This document shows positions 18,247 to 25,979 of a stretch of 64,000 nt of DNA, piece by piece. Location of the stretch: the NCBI GenBank assembly GCA_020636215.1, contig JACJYG010000006.1, forward strand, positions 124,001 through 188,000, given 5' to 3'. Below the pieces are notes generated by a model, which saw only the letters and a program-made list of their open reading frames with translations, was not told the origin of the DNA and searched no databases. Source of the DNA: Lewinellaceae bacterium (GTDB taxonomy: Bacteria > Bacteroidota > Bacteroidia > Chitinophagales > Saprospiraceae). The position numbers were made by a program, and so were the translations under genes. Positions within the stretch are counted from its first letter, which is position 1. Each line of letters opens with the position of its first letter.

Positions 18247-18340
18247 GAAGGCGAAAAATTTTCTACGGAAAATGGATTAAGAGTGTTGGTTTGGCAAAAT
18301 AATCTTTATTAAGATGGAATTAAAGTTTTATTTTCTTTGA

Positions 18341-18384
18341 TTGATATTTATCATGGAAAAATGATCTGTTTGAGGGTACATTTG
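18341..18384 (+). promoter_or_regulatory. Fnr/Crp-type site and -7 element for the methionine gamma-lyase gene
   Basis: TTGA-TATTTA-TCAT at 18341-18354 is close to the Fnr consensus TTGAT-N4-ATCAA. Exactly 22 bases later stands TACATTTG (18377-18384), a perfect TAnnTTTG. This puts the site centre near -40, a class II activator position. The same spacing recurs at several other sulfur genes. Confidence 0.65.
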
Positions 18385-18430
18385 TAAAAAAAGAGCAGAA
18401 AAAATTGCCTAACCAAATAAAACCAGCGAG

Positions 18431-19714
18431 ATGTCCTACCAAAAATTCAAACCGGAGAGCCTGATGATGTCTTACGGCCACCATGCTGCGCAGTCTCAAG
18501 GGGCGGTGAAGGTGCCGGTGTATCAGACTTCCACCTTTTCTTTCCAGTCGGCCGAAGAAGGTAAATCCTATTTTGAGCTGGCCTATGGCCTGCGCGAGCC
18601 GAATGGGAATGAAGCTCCAGGTATGATCTACAGCCGCCTGAACAACCCGGACCTGGACATTCTGGAACAACGCCTGTGCCTGTGGGATAAAGCGGAAGAG
18701 GCGGCGGTCTTTTCCAGTGGGATGGCAGCTATTTCTACTATTATGTTCGAATTTCTGGAGCCTGGCGATGTGCTGTTGTACAGCAGCCCTTTGTACGGTG
18801 GCTCCATTCACTTTATCACCAGCGTGTTGGTGAAAATGGGTATTGAAGTGGCCGAGTTTCGTGCGGGCGAACAGCCGGAAGATATTCTTTGTCGCCTGAA
18901 AGCTGAAGGCAGGGCAGAGCGGGTGGCCATGGTGTATATTGAAACACCCGCTAATCCCACTAATGCGCTAATCGACATCGAGGCGATGAATCTGTTGGCG
19001 GAGGAATTATCCGTACCGGAACGGCATGTACGGGTGGTGGTGGACAATACCTATATGGGCCCGCTTTGGCAGCATCCCCTAGCGCTTGGGGCTGACCTGG
19101 TGCTTTATTCCGCTACCAAATTCCTGGGAGGCCATAGCGATCTGATTGCTGGTGCGGTTTTAGGTAACAAGGAATTGATCCAGCGGGTAAAAACAATGCG
19201 CACTTTCCTGGGCAATATGGCCACTCCATGGACGAGCTGGCTGTTGATGCGTAGCCTGGAAACCCTGAAGCTGCGTATGGAGCAGCAATGCCACAACGCT
19301 CAACGGATAGCTCGCTTCCTGGCCAGCCATCCCATGGTGGAACAGGTGAATTACCTGGGCCTGCTGACCGAAGCGGATGGAGAACAATACGATATTTACC
19401 AACGGCAGTGCATCGCTCCGGGCTCCATGATCTCCGTTTACCTCCGCGGAGGGGAAAAAGAGGCTTTCGCTTTCCTCAATGGGCTGAAACTGCTGAAAAT
19501 GGCGGTCAGCCTGGGCAGTACCGAATCCTTGGCGCAGCACCCGGCAACGATGACGCATGCCGGCCTACCTAACGGAATGATGGAAGAGGCGGGCGTCACC
19601 GAAAATCTGGTGCGGTTGTCCATTGGCGTCGAAAATACGGATGACCTCCTCTCTGACCTGGAACAAGCCCTGGATAAAGTCGTGGTAGCTTCTGAGGAAG
19701 CAGTAGCGCTGTGA
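18431..19714 (+). CDS. Cys/Met-metabolism PLP enzyme, methionine gamma-lyase-like
   Basis: 427 residues of the trans-sulfuration (cystathionine gamma-synthase) fold. The PLP lysine is K230 in YSATKFLGGHSD; YSRLNNP and SSGMAAIST are cofactor-pocket motifs. The family includes methionine gamma-lyase, cystathionine gamma-lyase and gamma-synthase. A divergent Lrp regulator and the surrounding sulfur-oxidation genes favour a degradative role releasing methanethiol or sulfide plus a 2-oxo acid and ammonia. Exact substrate is inference. It is followed by a clear terminator. Confidence 0.85.
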   Translation: MSYQKFKPESLMMSYGHHAAQSQGAVKVPVYQTSTFSFQSAEEGKSYFELAYGLREPNGNEAPGMIYSRLNNPDLDILEQRLCLWDKAEEAAVFSSGMAAISTIMFEFLEPGDVLLYSSPLYGGSIHFITSVLVKMGIEVAEFRAGEQPEDILCRLKAEGRAERVAMVYIETPANPTNALIDIEAMNLLAEELSVPERHVRVVVDNTYMGPLWQHPLALGADLVLYSATKFLGGHSDLIAGAVLGNKELIQRVKTMRTFLGNMATPWTSWLLMRSLETLKLRMEQQCHNAQRIARFLASHPMVEQVNYLGLLTEADGEQYDIYQRQCIAPGSMISVYLRGGEKEAFAFLNGLKLLKMAVSLGSTESLAQHPATMTHAGLPNGMMEEAGVTENLVRLSIGVENTDDLLSDLEQALDKVVVASEEAVAL

Positions 19715-19787
19715 CCAGTCCGGCAGTACACCCGTTTTCAGTAACTCAGCCAGCCAGGGCGGCCTGTTCATTATCAAAAATAAAGCC

Positions 19788-19823
19788 GGAGGTGTTGCCC
19801 GCTTTTGCACACCTCCATTTTTT
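19788..19823 (+). terminator. Rho-independent terminator after the lyase gene
   Basis: Arms GGAGGTGT (19788-19795) and ACACCTCC (19809-19816) pair perfectly and are followed by ATTTTTT. Confidence 0.75.
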
Positions 19824-19860
19824 CTTCTAAATTCATGGTTTGACTATAAGTACGAAAGCC

Positions 19861-20409
19861 ATGACCCGCGACGAAGCCTACGCTATTCTTACCGAAATGA
19901 CCGAAACGGAATCCCTCCTGCGCCATGCCCGCACCGTTGAACTGGTGATGTGTGCGCTGGCCCGCCACTTTGGGGAGGATGAGGAGAAATTTGCTGTAAC
20001 CGGCCTGTTGCACGATGCGGACTATGAAAAATATCCCGAAAAGCACCCTGGTATCATTGTCGCCCGGCTACGAGAGATGGGACAAGAGGAGGTTGCACAC
20101 GCTATCGCCGGCCATTACACAAAATGGAACGTTCCCCGGCAGTCATTGCTGGACAAGTGCATTGTGGCTGCCGATGAGCTGACGGGCTTTATTTACGCCG
20201 CTGCCCTAATCCGGCCAACCTTGATCGAGGGGATGAATGCAAAATCAGTGCTCAAAAAACTCAAAACCAAATCTTTTGCGGCTACTGTTGACCGGGAAGA
20301 GGTGCAAAAAGGCGCTGAACTGCTGGGCTGGGAACTCCGCGAACTGATCGAGTTTATCATCCCTGTCCTGGAATCCCATAAGGAGGAGTTGTTGCTCAGT
20401 TCGCAGTGA
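19861..20409 (+). CDS. HD-domain phosphohydrolase-like protein
   Basis: 182 residues from the ATG at 19861; a TTG at 19840 is also in frame. The HD motif is LLHDADYEKYPEKHPG, with an upstream histidine in LLRHARTVELV and a downstream histidine in AIAGHYTKW, giving the H...HD...D pattern of the metal-dependent phosphohydrolase superfamily. Substrate unknown. It lies in the same direction as the rhodanese gene, 147 bases upstream of it, and has no obvious link to sulfur chemistry apart from position. Confidence 0.8.
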   Translation: MTRDEAYAILTEMTETESLLRHARTVELVMCALARHFGEDEEKFAVTGLLHDADYEKYPEKHPGIIVARLREMGQEEVAHAIAGHYTKWNVPRQSLLDKCIVAADELTGFIYAAALIRPTLIEGMNAKSVLKKLKTKSFAATVDREEVQKGAELLGWELRELIEFIIPVLESHKEELLLSSQ

Positions 20410-20489
20410 ACAGCCGGCAGTTATCAGTCCCTGCCGTAGCTGAATGGATTGCTTTGCAGGCTTCAAACTGTCAACTGAAAACCATTTCG

Positions 20490-20533
20490 GTGACCATTGT
20501 CACAGTATCTCAAAATGACTCAGTATATTTTTG
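20490..20533 (+). promoter_or_regulatory. Crp/Fnr-type site and -7 element for the single rhodanese
   Basis: GTGA-CCATTG-TCAC at 20490-20503 is a perfect inverted repeat of the nTGA-N6-TCAn class. Exactly 22 bases later comes TATTTTTG (20526-20533), a perfect TAnnTTTG. Transcription would then begin near 20539, which excludes the ATG at 20515 and decides the rhodanese start at 20557. Confidence 0.68.
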
Positions 20534-20556
20534 AGGGGACACTTATTAAAACAGCA

Positions 20557-20952
20557 ATGGTTGAAAATCGAACAGATAAAGTAGAAGGTAGTGTCTGCCC
20601 GCCCCGGCGCTGGCAGATCCTCAAGCAGCAATTAAAAAACCTTCCGCCCCAGGATTTTGCACGGGCGTTGAAAGACGGAAAGGAGGGAATGTTGATCGAT
20701 GTACGGACCCCTGAAGAATTCCAGGAAGCGCATCTGCCCGGCGCTATCAATATCAGTTACCTCACGCCCGATCTGTGGGACCGCCTGGAACAATTGGACA
20801 ACGAAAGGAAGTATTTCATTTACTGCCGGACAGAACGCCGCTCCCTGCGGGTGTGTATGCTGATGCAGAATGGGGGGTTTTCTGATGTTTACAATATGGA
20901 TGGTGGGCTTTGCGCCTGGGAGGAAGTATTCGGGCCGGTTACGGCTCGATAG
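20557..20952 (+). CDS. Single-domain rhodanese-like sulfurtransferase
   Basis: 131 residues with one rhodanese fold: MLIDVRTPEEFQEAHLPGAINI, then the active-site loop with C90 in YCRTERRS. The usual loop is CRxGxRS, so the glycine is replaced by E/R here, which may change substrate preference. The ~25-residue N-terminal lead is unlike the family core. It is cytoplasmic and would move sulfane sulfur between carriers. The start at 20557 is chosen because the candidate promoter sits over the earlier ATG. Confidence 0.85.
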   Translation: MVENRTDKVEGSVCPPRRWQILKQQLKNLPPQDFARALKDGKEGMLIDVRTPEEFQEAHLPGAINISYLTPDLWDRLEQLDNERKYFIYCRTERRSLRVCMLMQNGGFSDVYNMDGGLCAWEEVFGPVTAR

Positions 20953-20978
20953 AGCAGTTGGTTCAAATTTTTACTTTT

Positions 20979-21021
20979 GTGACCTCCGTCACTGCTCAAG
21001 ATAATATCTGTGCTTAGTTTG
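20979..21021 (+). promoter_or_regulatory. Crp/Fnr-type site upstream of CstB-like copy 2
   Basis: GTGA-CCTCCG-TCAC at 20979-20992. A -7-like TTAGTTTG (21014-21021) follows after 21 bases, one short of the spacing seen elsewhere and with one mismatch to TAnnTTTG. It would give a ~300-base leader containing the ATGAA palindrome at 21256. Confidence 0.5.
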
Positions 21022-21255
21022 TGCCCTGAGCATACCCGCTGGGGTGAGGTGTCCAAATAATGATAAAAGTCATCGGAAGGGAGTGGCAAAAATCATCACA
21101 ATAAAAAAAGCAAGTAATTTAATTTGCCATCTACTTCCCGAAGTCTGTGGGAAAAAATCCCCCTTATTATGGTGTGGAAATGCCGATTTGATATGATGAT
21201 TGTCAGAACCAGTGCTTAGTGGCGCAAGTTCATGTTCTTTCTTTTGGGTTAAAAC

Positions 21256-21271
21256 ATGAAATTATGTTCAT
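21256..21271 (+). promoter_or_regulatory. ATGAA-N6-TTCAT palindrome upstream of CstB-like copy 2
   Basis: Third instance of this site (ATGAA, six bases, TTCAT), preceded by TTAAAAC as at 10101. It lies 58 bases before the start codon at 21329. Copy 2 is thus the only one of the three paralogues with both candidate operators. Confidence 0.55.
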
Positions 21272-21328
21272 ATTTAGTTTAGTTGCGATTTGAAAATAAA
21301 TTACTTAATCGAAAAAAACATTTTATCC

Positions 21329-22735
21329 ATGAAAGTAGAGCAAATATATACCGGTTGCCTGGCAGAAGCTGCCTACTACATTGAGAGCAACGGTGAGGCC
21401 GTCATCATCGACCCGTTACGGGAGACAGACCCCTATATAGAGCGGGCAAAAGCAGATGGCGCCAAGATCAAATATGTATTGGAGACCCACTTCCACGCCG
21501 ATTTCGTTTCCGGGCACCTCGACCTGGCCAAGAAAACCGGCGCAACTATTGTTTTTGGGCCGACTGCCCAGCCGAATTTCAAGGCCCATGTCGCCAAGGA
21601 TGGAGAAGAAATAATAGTAGGGAAGGTGAAGATCCGGGTTTTACATACTCCGGGCCACACGATGGAATCTTCGACCTACTTGTTGCTGGATGAAAATAAC
21701 AAGGAGTACGCCATCTTCACGGGGGACACCTTGTTCCTGGGTGATGTTGGGCGTCCCGACCTGGCCGTCAAAACTGACCTGACACGCGAAGACCTGGCCG
21801 GCTATCTTTATGAAAGCCTCCACAATAAGATACTACCGCTTTCTGATGAGGTCATTGTTTATCCGGGGCATGGCGCCGGTTCTGCCTGCGGAAAGAAGAT
21901 GAGCAAAGAAACCTGGGGCTATCTGGGCGAGCAGAAGAAGACAAACTATGCTCTGCAGCCCATGACGAAGGAAGAATTTGTTGCGGAAGTTACCGAAGGT
22001 TTGGTAGAGCCGCCGCAGTACTTCCCCAAGAACGCCGTTATGAATAAGATGGGCTATGATAGCCTCGATGCAGTGCTGGAACAAGGCCTCAATCCTTTGA
22101 GTGTCCGGGCATTCAAGGCCGCCTGGGCGGAAAAGGAAGCGCTGGTGATCGATACCCGCCTGCAGGAAATATTTGCTAAAGGGTTTATCCCCGGCTCCGT
22201 CTTTATCGGCATCGACGACAACTTCGCCATGTGGATCGGCGCCCTGATTACCGACCTGCAGCAGCCCATTTTATTTGTTTGTGAACCAGGACGGGAGAGA
22301 GAAGTGATTACGCGTATGGCGCGCGTTGGTTATGATAATCCTATTGGTTATCTGGATGGCGGCTTTGAAGCCTGGGTAAAAGCCGGCGAAGAAGTAGACA
22401 TCATGAAAGAGATCCAGTCAACAGAACTGGTTAATTGGTATGGCAAGCCGGGGGTGAATATCCTCGACGTGCGCAAGGCCAGCGAATATGAAGCCCAGCA
22501 CATCATTGGCGCTCAGAACTTCCCGCTCGATTTTATCAACAAGAATATGAGCGAACTGGATCGCAATAAGCAATACTATCTCCATTGCGCCGGTGGTTAC
22601 CGCTCCATGATCGCTGCCTCCATCCTGCGCTCCCGCGGGTTTGAAAATCTGGTGAACATCGAAGGTGGCTTTAATGCCATTCTGGAAACGAAAGTTCCAA
22701 TGACGCAATTCCAAGAGCAGGCGACCGAGCTGTAA
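21329..22735 (+). CDS. CstB-like persulfide dioxygenase-sulfurtransferase, copy 2
   Basis: 468 residues from the ATG at 21329; the 13 residues in front of it from an upstream start are not shared by the paralogues. Same architecture as copy 1: dioxygenase domain with ETHFHADFVSGH ligands, a central cysteine-free rhodanese-like domain, and a C-terminal rhodanese with C420 in HCAGGYRS. It carries a one-residue shorter linker near 'DLAVKTDLTREDLAG' and is the most diverged of the three. It ends before a hairpin and a rho-independent terminator, so it is transcribed alone. Confidence 0.9.
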   Translation: MKVEQIYTGCLAEAAYYIESNGEAVIIDPLRETDPYIERAKADGAKIKYVLETHFHADFVSGHLDLAKKTGATIVFGPTAQPNFKAHVAKDGEEIIVGKVKIRVLHTPGHTMESSTYLLLDENNKEYAIFTGDTLFLGDVGRPDLAVKTDLTREDLAGYLYESLHNKILPLSDEVIVYPGHGAGSACGKKMSKETWGYLGEQKKTNYALQPMTKEEFVAEVTEGLVEPPQYFPKNAVMNKMGYDSLDAVLEQGLNPLSVRAFKAAWAEKEALVIDTRLQEIFAKGFIPGSVFIGIDDNFAMWIGALITDLQQPILFVCEPGREREVITRMARVGYDNPIGYLDGGFEAWVKAGEEVDIMKEIQSTELVNWYGKPGVNILDVRKASEYEAQHIIGAQNFPLDFINKNMSELDRNKQYYLHCAGGYRSMIAASILRSRGFENLVNIEGGFNAILETKVPMTQFQEQATEL

Positions 22736-22843
22736 GGTGATGATTCGTCGAACTGAGCGCCAGGAACACAGAAGGGGCTGATTCAGTATTGCGCCCTTGA
22801 AAGTTCACAGGGTTTAGGATCTCTTTGGAGCGCTTAAGGCTAA

Positions 22844-22886
22844 GTTTAGAAGGGTTGAGTGGTTAAGCCACCTCAACCTTCTAAAC
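22844..22886. repeat. 19-bp stem hairpin without T-tract
   Basis: The arms GTTTAGAAGGGTTGAGTGG and CCACCTCAACCTTCTAAAC pair with one shifted position around a TTAAG loop. It lies between CstB-like copy 2 and its terminator. No poly-T follows, so it is more likely an RNA-end-protecting structure or a small palindromic repeat. Confidence 0.5.
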
Positions 22887-22950
22887 TCCTTCAACCTTCT
22901 GTTAAGGCGCCAACGGGACAGAGAATATTTGTTCGATTTTCATTATACCT

Positions 22951-22981
22951 GGGGGAATCCTATGTGGATTGCCCCTTTTTT
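22951..22981 (+). terminator. Rho-independent terminator after CstB-like copy 2
   Basis: GGGGGAATCC and GGATTGCCCC pair around TATGT, followed by TTTTTT. Confidence 0.7.
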
Positions 22982-23004
22982 ATGCGGGCGGCCTCTCCTC
23001 CCTG

Positions 23005-23070
23005 CTGATAAAGATCAGCCACCTGGCTGACGAAACTCATTTCTCCTCCATCTGGTCTTTTGCACCTTTA
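23005..23070 (+). promoter_or_regulatory. Tandem degenerate Crp/Fnr-type sites upstream of the CBS gene
   Basis: CTGA-TAAAGA-TCAG (23005-23018) and CTGA-CGAAAC-TCAT (23027-23040) lie exactly 22 bases apart, two helical turns. A -7-like CACCTTTA (23063-23070) begins 22 bases after the second site. Both matches are weaker than at other genes. Confidence 0.4.
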
Positions 23071-23148
23071 GCAACGTGATGCAGCCAAAGCACCACCACC
23101 AAACAAGCTCAAATATCCCGGGCGTTGGCCGGGTAAAATAGAAGTATT

Positions 23149-23574
23149 ATGATGAAAGTACAACCAATTCCCATTCGCGAAGTGATGAGCCGGGAGCTGC
23201 TCGTTGTCCGCAGGGATGAAAAGCTTGGCCGGGTGAATGAGATATTCCAGGCCTATAACATTCACCACCTGCCCGTAGTCGATGAGCAGGGCAAACTATG
23301 TGGGATCATCAGCAAAGCGGACCAGATGCGCGCCGACCACCTGATCGGTTTGTACAATCAGGCGCTCCATGAGGAAGTTGCCGCCCTGGATATCATGACC
23401 AAGCAGGTGGCCACCATTGGGCCGGAGGAGTCGCTGCAAAAAGCGGCTGAGGTATTCCTGTCCAATGTTTTCCACGCCCTGCCGGTAGTCGACCGGGGGC
23501 AACTCATCGGCATCATTACAACCCATGACCTGTTGCGCTTCAGTTTCAGTGAAGAGTTATTGCTGGATGAGTGA
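23149..23574 (+). CDS. CBS-domain pair protein
   Basis: 141 residues made of two CBS motifs: PIREVMSRELLVVRRDEKL...IHHLPVVDEQGKLCGIISKAD and VAALDIMTKQVATIGPEESL...HALPVVDRGQLIGIITTHDLL. Stand-alone CBS pairs bind adenosine nucleotides and act as energy or redox sensors on partner proteins; the partner here is unknown. It lies between CstB-like copies 2 and 3 and shares a transcript direction with a small helical protein 57 bases downstream. Confidence 0.9.
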   Translation: MMKVQPIPIREVMSRELLVVRRDEKLGRVNEIFQAYNIHHLPVVDEQGKLCGIISKADQMRADHLIGLYNQALHEEVAALDIMTKQVATIGPEESLQKAAEVFLSNVFHALPVVDRGQLIGIITTHDLLRFSFSEELLLDE

Positions 23575-23631
23575 ATGGGCCCCTTCCGCCAAGGAGATAA
23601 ATTGATTGTTCATTTTAAACAATAACAGCCT

Positions 23632-24012
23632 ATGATTTCTGCTGTAAAAAACCTGCAGGCGTTTCACTTTGAGCACCGCCTGTGGGCAAACGAACTGGCT
23701 TTTTATGCTGATGAGATCAAAATTTACGAACACCGGTTGGAGGAATTGGTGCAAAAATATCATACCATCGATGTATTGAGTGGGTTGGAGCAGTTTCAAA
23801 ACCAATTCATTCGCCAAAAGGAAGTACTCGATGCACTGAAGCATGACATCCACATTCATGAACAAAAGATCAAGGAGGCATTGCAGAGAGGAGAAGATGC
23901 TCCCCTTGATCAAAACAACCACCGCTTTATGGAGGAGCAGATGGATAGCTTCAGAACTATTTATTCGGACCTCAAGCAGAAGTTTTACCGCTATCTGGCC
24001 AAGTGGATCTGA
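23632..24012 (+). CDS. Small helical hypothetical protein
   Basis: 126 residues, almost entirely predicted alpha-helical with heptad-like spacing (LAFYADEIKIYEHRLEELV, VLDALKHDIHIHEQKIKEAL) and no signal peptide or membrane segment. I do not recognise the family. It probably shares a transcript with the CBS gene, suggesting a partner or shared stress response. The stop is followed by tandem repeats and a strong terminator. Confidence 0.65.
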   Translation: MISAVKNLQAFHFEHRLWANELAFYADEIKIYEHRLEELVQKYHTIDVLSGLEQFQNQFIRQKEVLDALKHDIHIHEQKIKEALQRGEDAPLDQNNHRFMEEQMDSFRTIYSDLKQKFYRYLAKWI

Positions 24013-24044
24013 GGAAGTGGGAATTCGGAAGTGGGAATTCGGAA
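24011..24044 (+). repeat. Short tandem repeat of a 14-base unit
   Basis: GGAAGTGGGAATTC occurs twice in tandem and a third, partial copy follows. A similar piece recurs at about 24128-24142. It is intergenic, just after the small helical protein. Confidence 0.5.
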
Positions 24045-24201
24045 GCGACCGGAGGGAGTCCCGCACCGACGAAGGAGGTCGGGATGGGAAGTTTTACCCG
24101 AACGCGAGTACAACGAGTGGGCGGGGGGAATTCGGAAGTGGGAAGCGGCCGTTGGCCCGCCTCTGCCCTAGGAGTCTGGGATGTAAAGCGGTAAACGATT
24201 G

Positions 24202-24248
24202 CATCAGGCCCCTTTCGCCAATAGGGCGGAAGGGGCCTGATGTTTTTT
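24202..24248 (+). terminator. Strong rho-independent terminator
   Basis: An 18-base stem (CATCAGGCCCCTTTCGCC with its near-perfect complement at 24225-24242, one G-T pair) is followed by TTTTTT. It separates the CBS/helical protein transcript from CstB-like copy 3, whose operator begins at the very end of the T-tract. Confidence 0.85.
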
Positions 24249-24292
24249 GTGACGCTCGTCACTGAAAGCCTTTCCTTCACCTCCTATCTTTG
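24249..24292 (+). promoter_or_regulatory. Crp/Fnr-type site and -7 element for CstB-like copy 3
   Basis: GTGA-CGCTCG-TCAC at 24249-24262 is a perfect palindrome. TATCTTTG, a perfect TAnnTTTG, occupies 24285-24292 after exactly 22 bases. No ATGAA-N6-TTCAT site is present, unlike at copies 1 and 2. Confidence 0.7.
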
Positions 24293-24351
24293 TGTCCATA
24301 ATTCAACTAAATTTGCTAATCATCCATTAAAAGAGCTAAAATAGTAGTACC

Positions 24352-25803
24352 ATGAAAGTCGAACAAATCTATACCGGTTGCCTGGCTGAAGCCGCTTATT
24401 ACATCGAAAGCAAGGGCGAGGCCGCCATCATTGACCCCCTTCGCGAAACGAAGCCCTACCTCGACAAGCTGGAAAAAGAAGGGGCCAAGCTGAAGTACAT
24501 CTTCGAAACCCACTTCCACGCTGATTTCGTCTCCGGCCACCTCGACCTGGCGCAGAAAACGGGCGCGACGATTATCTACGGCCCGAATGCAGAAACGACA
24601 TTTGAAAAGTATATGGCCAAAGACGAGGAGGAACTCAAGCTGGGAGACGCTACGTTTAAGATCCTGCACACCCCGGGCCATACGCCGGAATCTACCACCT
24701 ACCTGCTGCGCGACGAATCAGGGAAAGACTACGCCATCTTCTCTGGCGACACCTTGTTCATCGGTGATGTGGGCCGGCCGGACCTGGCTCAGAAATCCGG
24801 CGAGCTGACCAAGGAAGACCTGGCCGGATGGCTCTACAACAGCCTGCGCACCAAGATCATGCCCCTTGCCGATGATGTCATCGTTTACCCGGGCCACGGC
24901 GCCGGTTCAGCTTGCGGTAAGAGCATGAGCAGCGAAACCTGGGATACCCTGGGCAACCAGAAAAAGACGAACTACGCCCTGCGGGCCGATATGACCAAAG
25001 AAGAATTTATCGCCGAAGTTACCGCCGGCCTGATGCCGCCGCCACAGTATTTTGCCAAAAACGCCAAGTTGAATAAAACCGGCTACGGCAACATCGATGA
25101 GGTGCTGGAAAAAGGCGCCCTACCACTGACAGTTGAAGAATTCGAGGCCGTTGTGGAGCAACAGGAAGCGCTGATCCTTGATACCCGGCATGAAGATGTT
25201 TTCAAGCATGGCTTTGTTCCAGGCTCCATTTTTATTGGACTGGACGGCGACTTTGCCCCCTGGGTAGGCGCGCTGATCACCGATTTGCAGCAGCCGATTG
25301 TTTTCCTGACGGAGGAAGGCCGCGAGGAAGAGGTGGTTACCCGCCTGGCTCGCGTGGGGTATGACAATACCCTGGGCTACCTCCAAGGTGGTGTAGAGGC
25401 CTGGAAAGCTGCCGGCAAGGAAGTGGATACGGTCAGCTCCGTCACTGCGGTTGAACTGGCTGAACGCATTCAGCGTGGTTCGGTCAAAAAACTCCTGGAC
25501 GTACGCAAACCAACGGAGTACATCTCCCAGCACGCATTGGGCGCCCTGAACTTCCCGCTGGATTATATCAACAACAATATGTACCGGCTGGACCGCAACG
25601 AGGAATACTACCTGCATTGCCTGGGTGGATACCGTTCCATGATCACGGCCTCTATCCTCAAAGCCAGAGGTTTTCACAATGTGATAGACACCACCGGCGG
25701 CTGGCATGCCATTGAGGTAGCCGACATTCAACTCTCAGAATACGCCTGCCCGACTACCCTATCGCAGGAGGTAATTGACCAGGCGATCGAAGCAGTAGCT
25801 TAA
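24352..25803 (+). CDS. CstB-like persulfide dioxygenase-sulfurtransferase, copy 3
   Basis: 483 residues. Iron ligands sit in ETHFHADFVSGH; the central rhodanese-like domain (QQEALILDTRHEDVFKHGF) lacks a catalytic cysteine; the C-terminal rhodanese has C423 in HCLGGYRS. It has ~12 extra C-terminal residues compared with copy 1, to which it is closest (shared AETTFEKY-like and SSETWDTLGNQKK stretches). Its promoter carries only the Crp/Fnr-type site, implying different timing from its paralogues. A perfect hairpin follows the stop. Confidence 0.9.
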   Translation: MKVEQIYTGCLAEAAYYIESKGEAAIIDPLRETKPYLDKLEKEGAKLKYIFETHFHADFVSGHLDLAQKTGATIIYGPNAETTFEKYMAKDEEELKLGDATFKILHTPGHTPESTTYLLRDESGKDYAIFSGDTLFIGDVGRPDLAQKSGELTKEDLAGWLYNSLRTKIMPLADDVIVYPGHGAGSACGKSMSSETWDTLGNQKKTNYALRADMTKEEFIAEVTAGLMPPPQYFAKNAKLNKTGYGNIDEVLEKGALPLTVEEFEAVVEQQEALILDTRHEDVFKHGFVPGSIFIGLDGDFAPWVGALITDLQQPIVFLTEEGREEEVVTRLARVGYDNTLGYLQGGVEAWKAAGKEVDTVSSVTAVELAERIQRGSVKKLLDVRKPTEYISQHALGALNFPLDYINNNMYRLDRNEEYYLHCLGGYRSMITASILKARGFHNVIDTTGGWHAIEVADIQLSEYACPTTLSQEVIDQAIEAVA

Positions 25804-25816
25804 CTTTTTAGGTGAA

Positions 25817-25850
25817 AAGTGGCGCCGCTCCGCACTGGAGGGCGCCACTT
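25817..25850 (+). terminator. Hairpin after CstB-like copy 3
   Basis: AAGTGGCGCC and GGCGCCACTT are perfect 10-base arms, followed by TGCATTT. The T-tract is weak. Confidence 0.6.
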
Positions 25851-25979
25851 TGCATTTCAGGGAGACTGGATTTGGATGGCGTCTCCCTGGCCCTTGGTGG
25901 GACCTTGGCGAGTACCAAATATTCATTCAACTACGGGCGCTTGAGGCCCATGCTGCAAACAAGCTCAAAAACGTATAAC

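Noticed and set aside
24111..24145. Continuation of the small helical protein or a second gene in the GGAAGTGGGAATTC repeat region
   Set aside because: Frames here are short, repeat-derived and end before the terminator at 24202.
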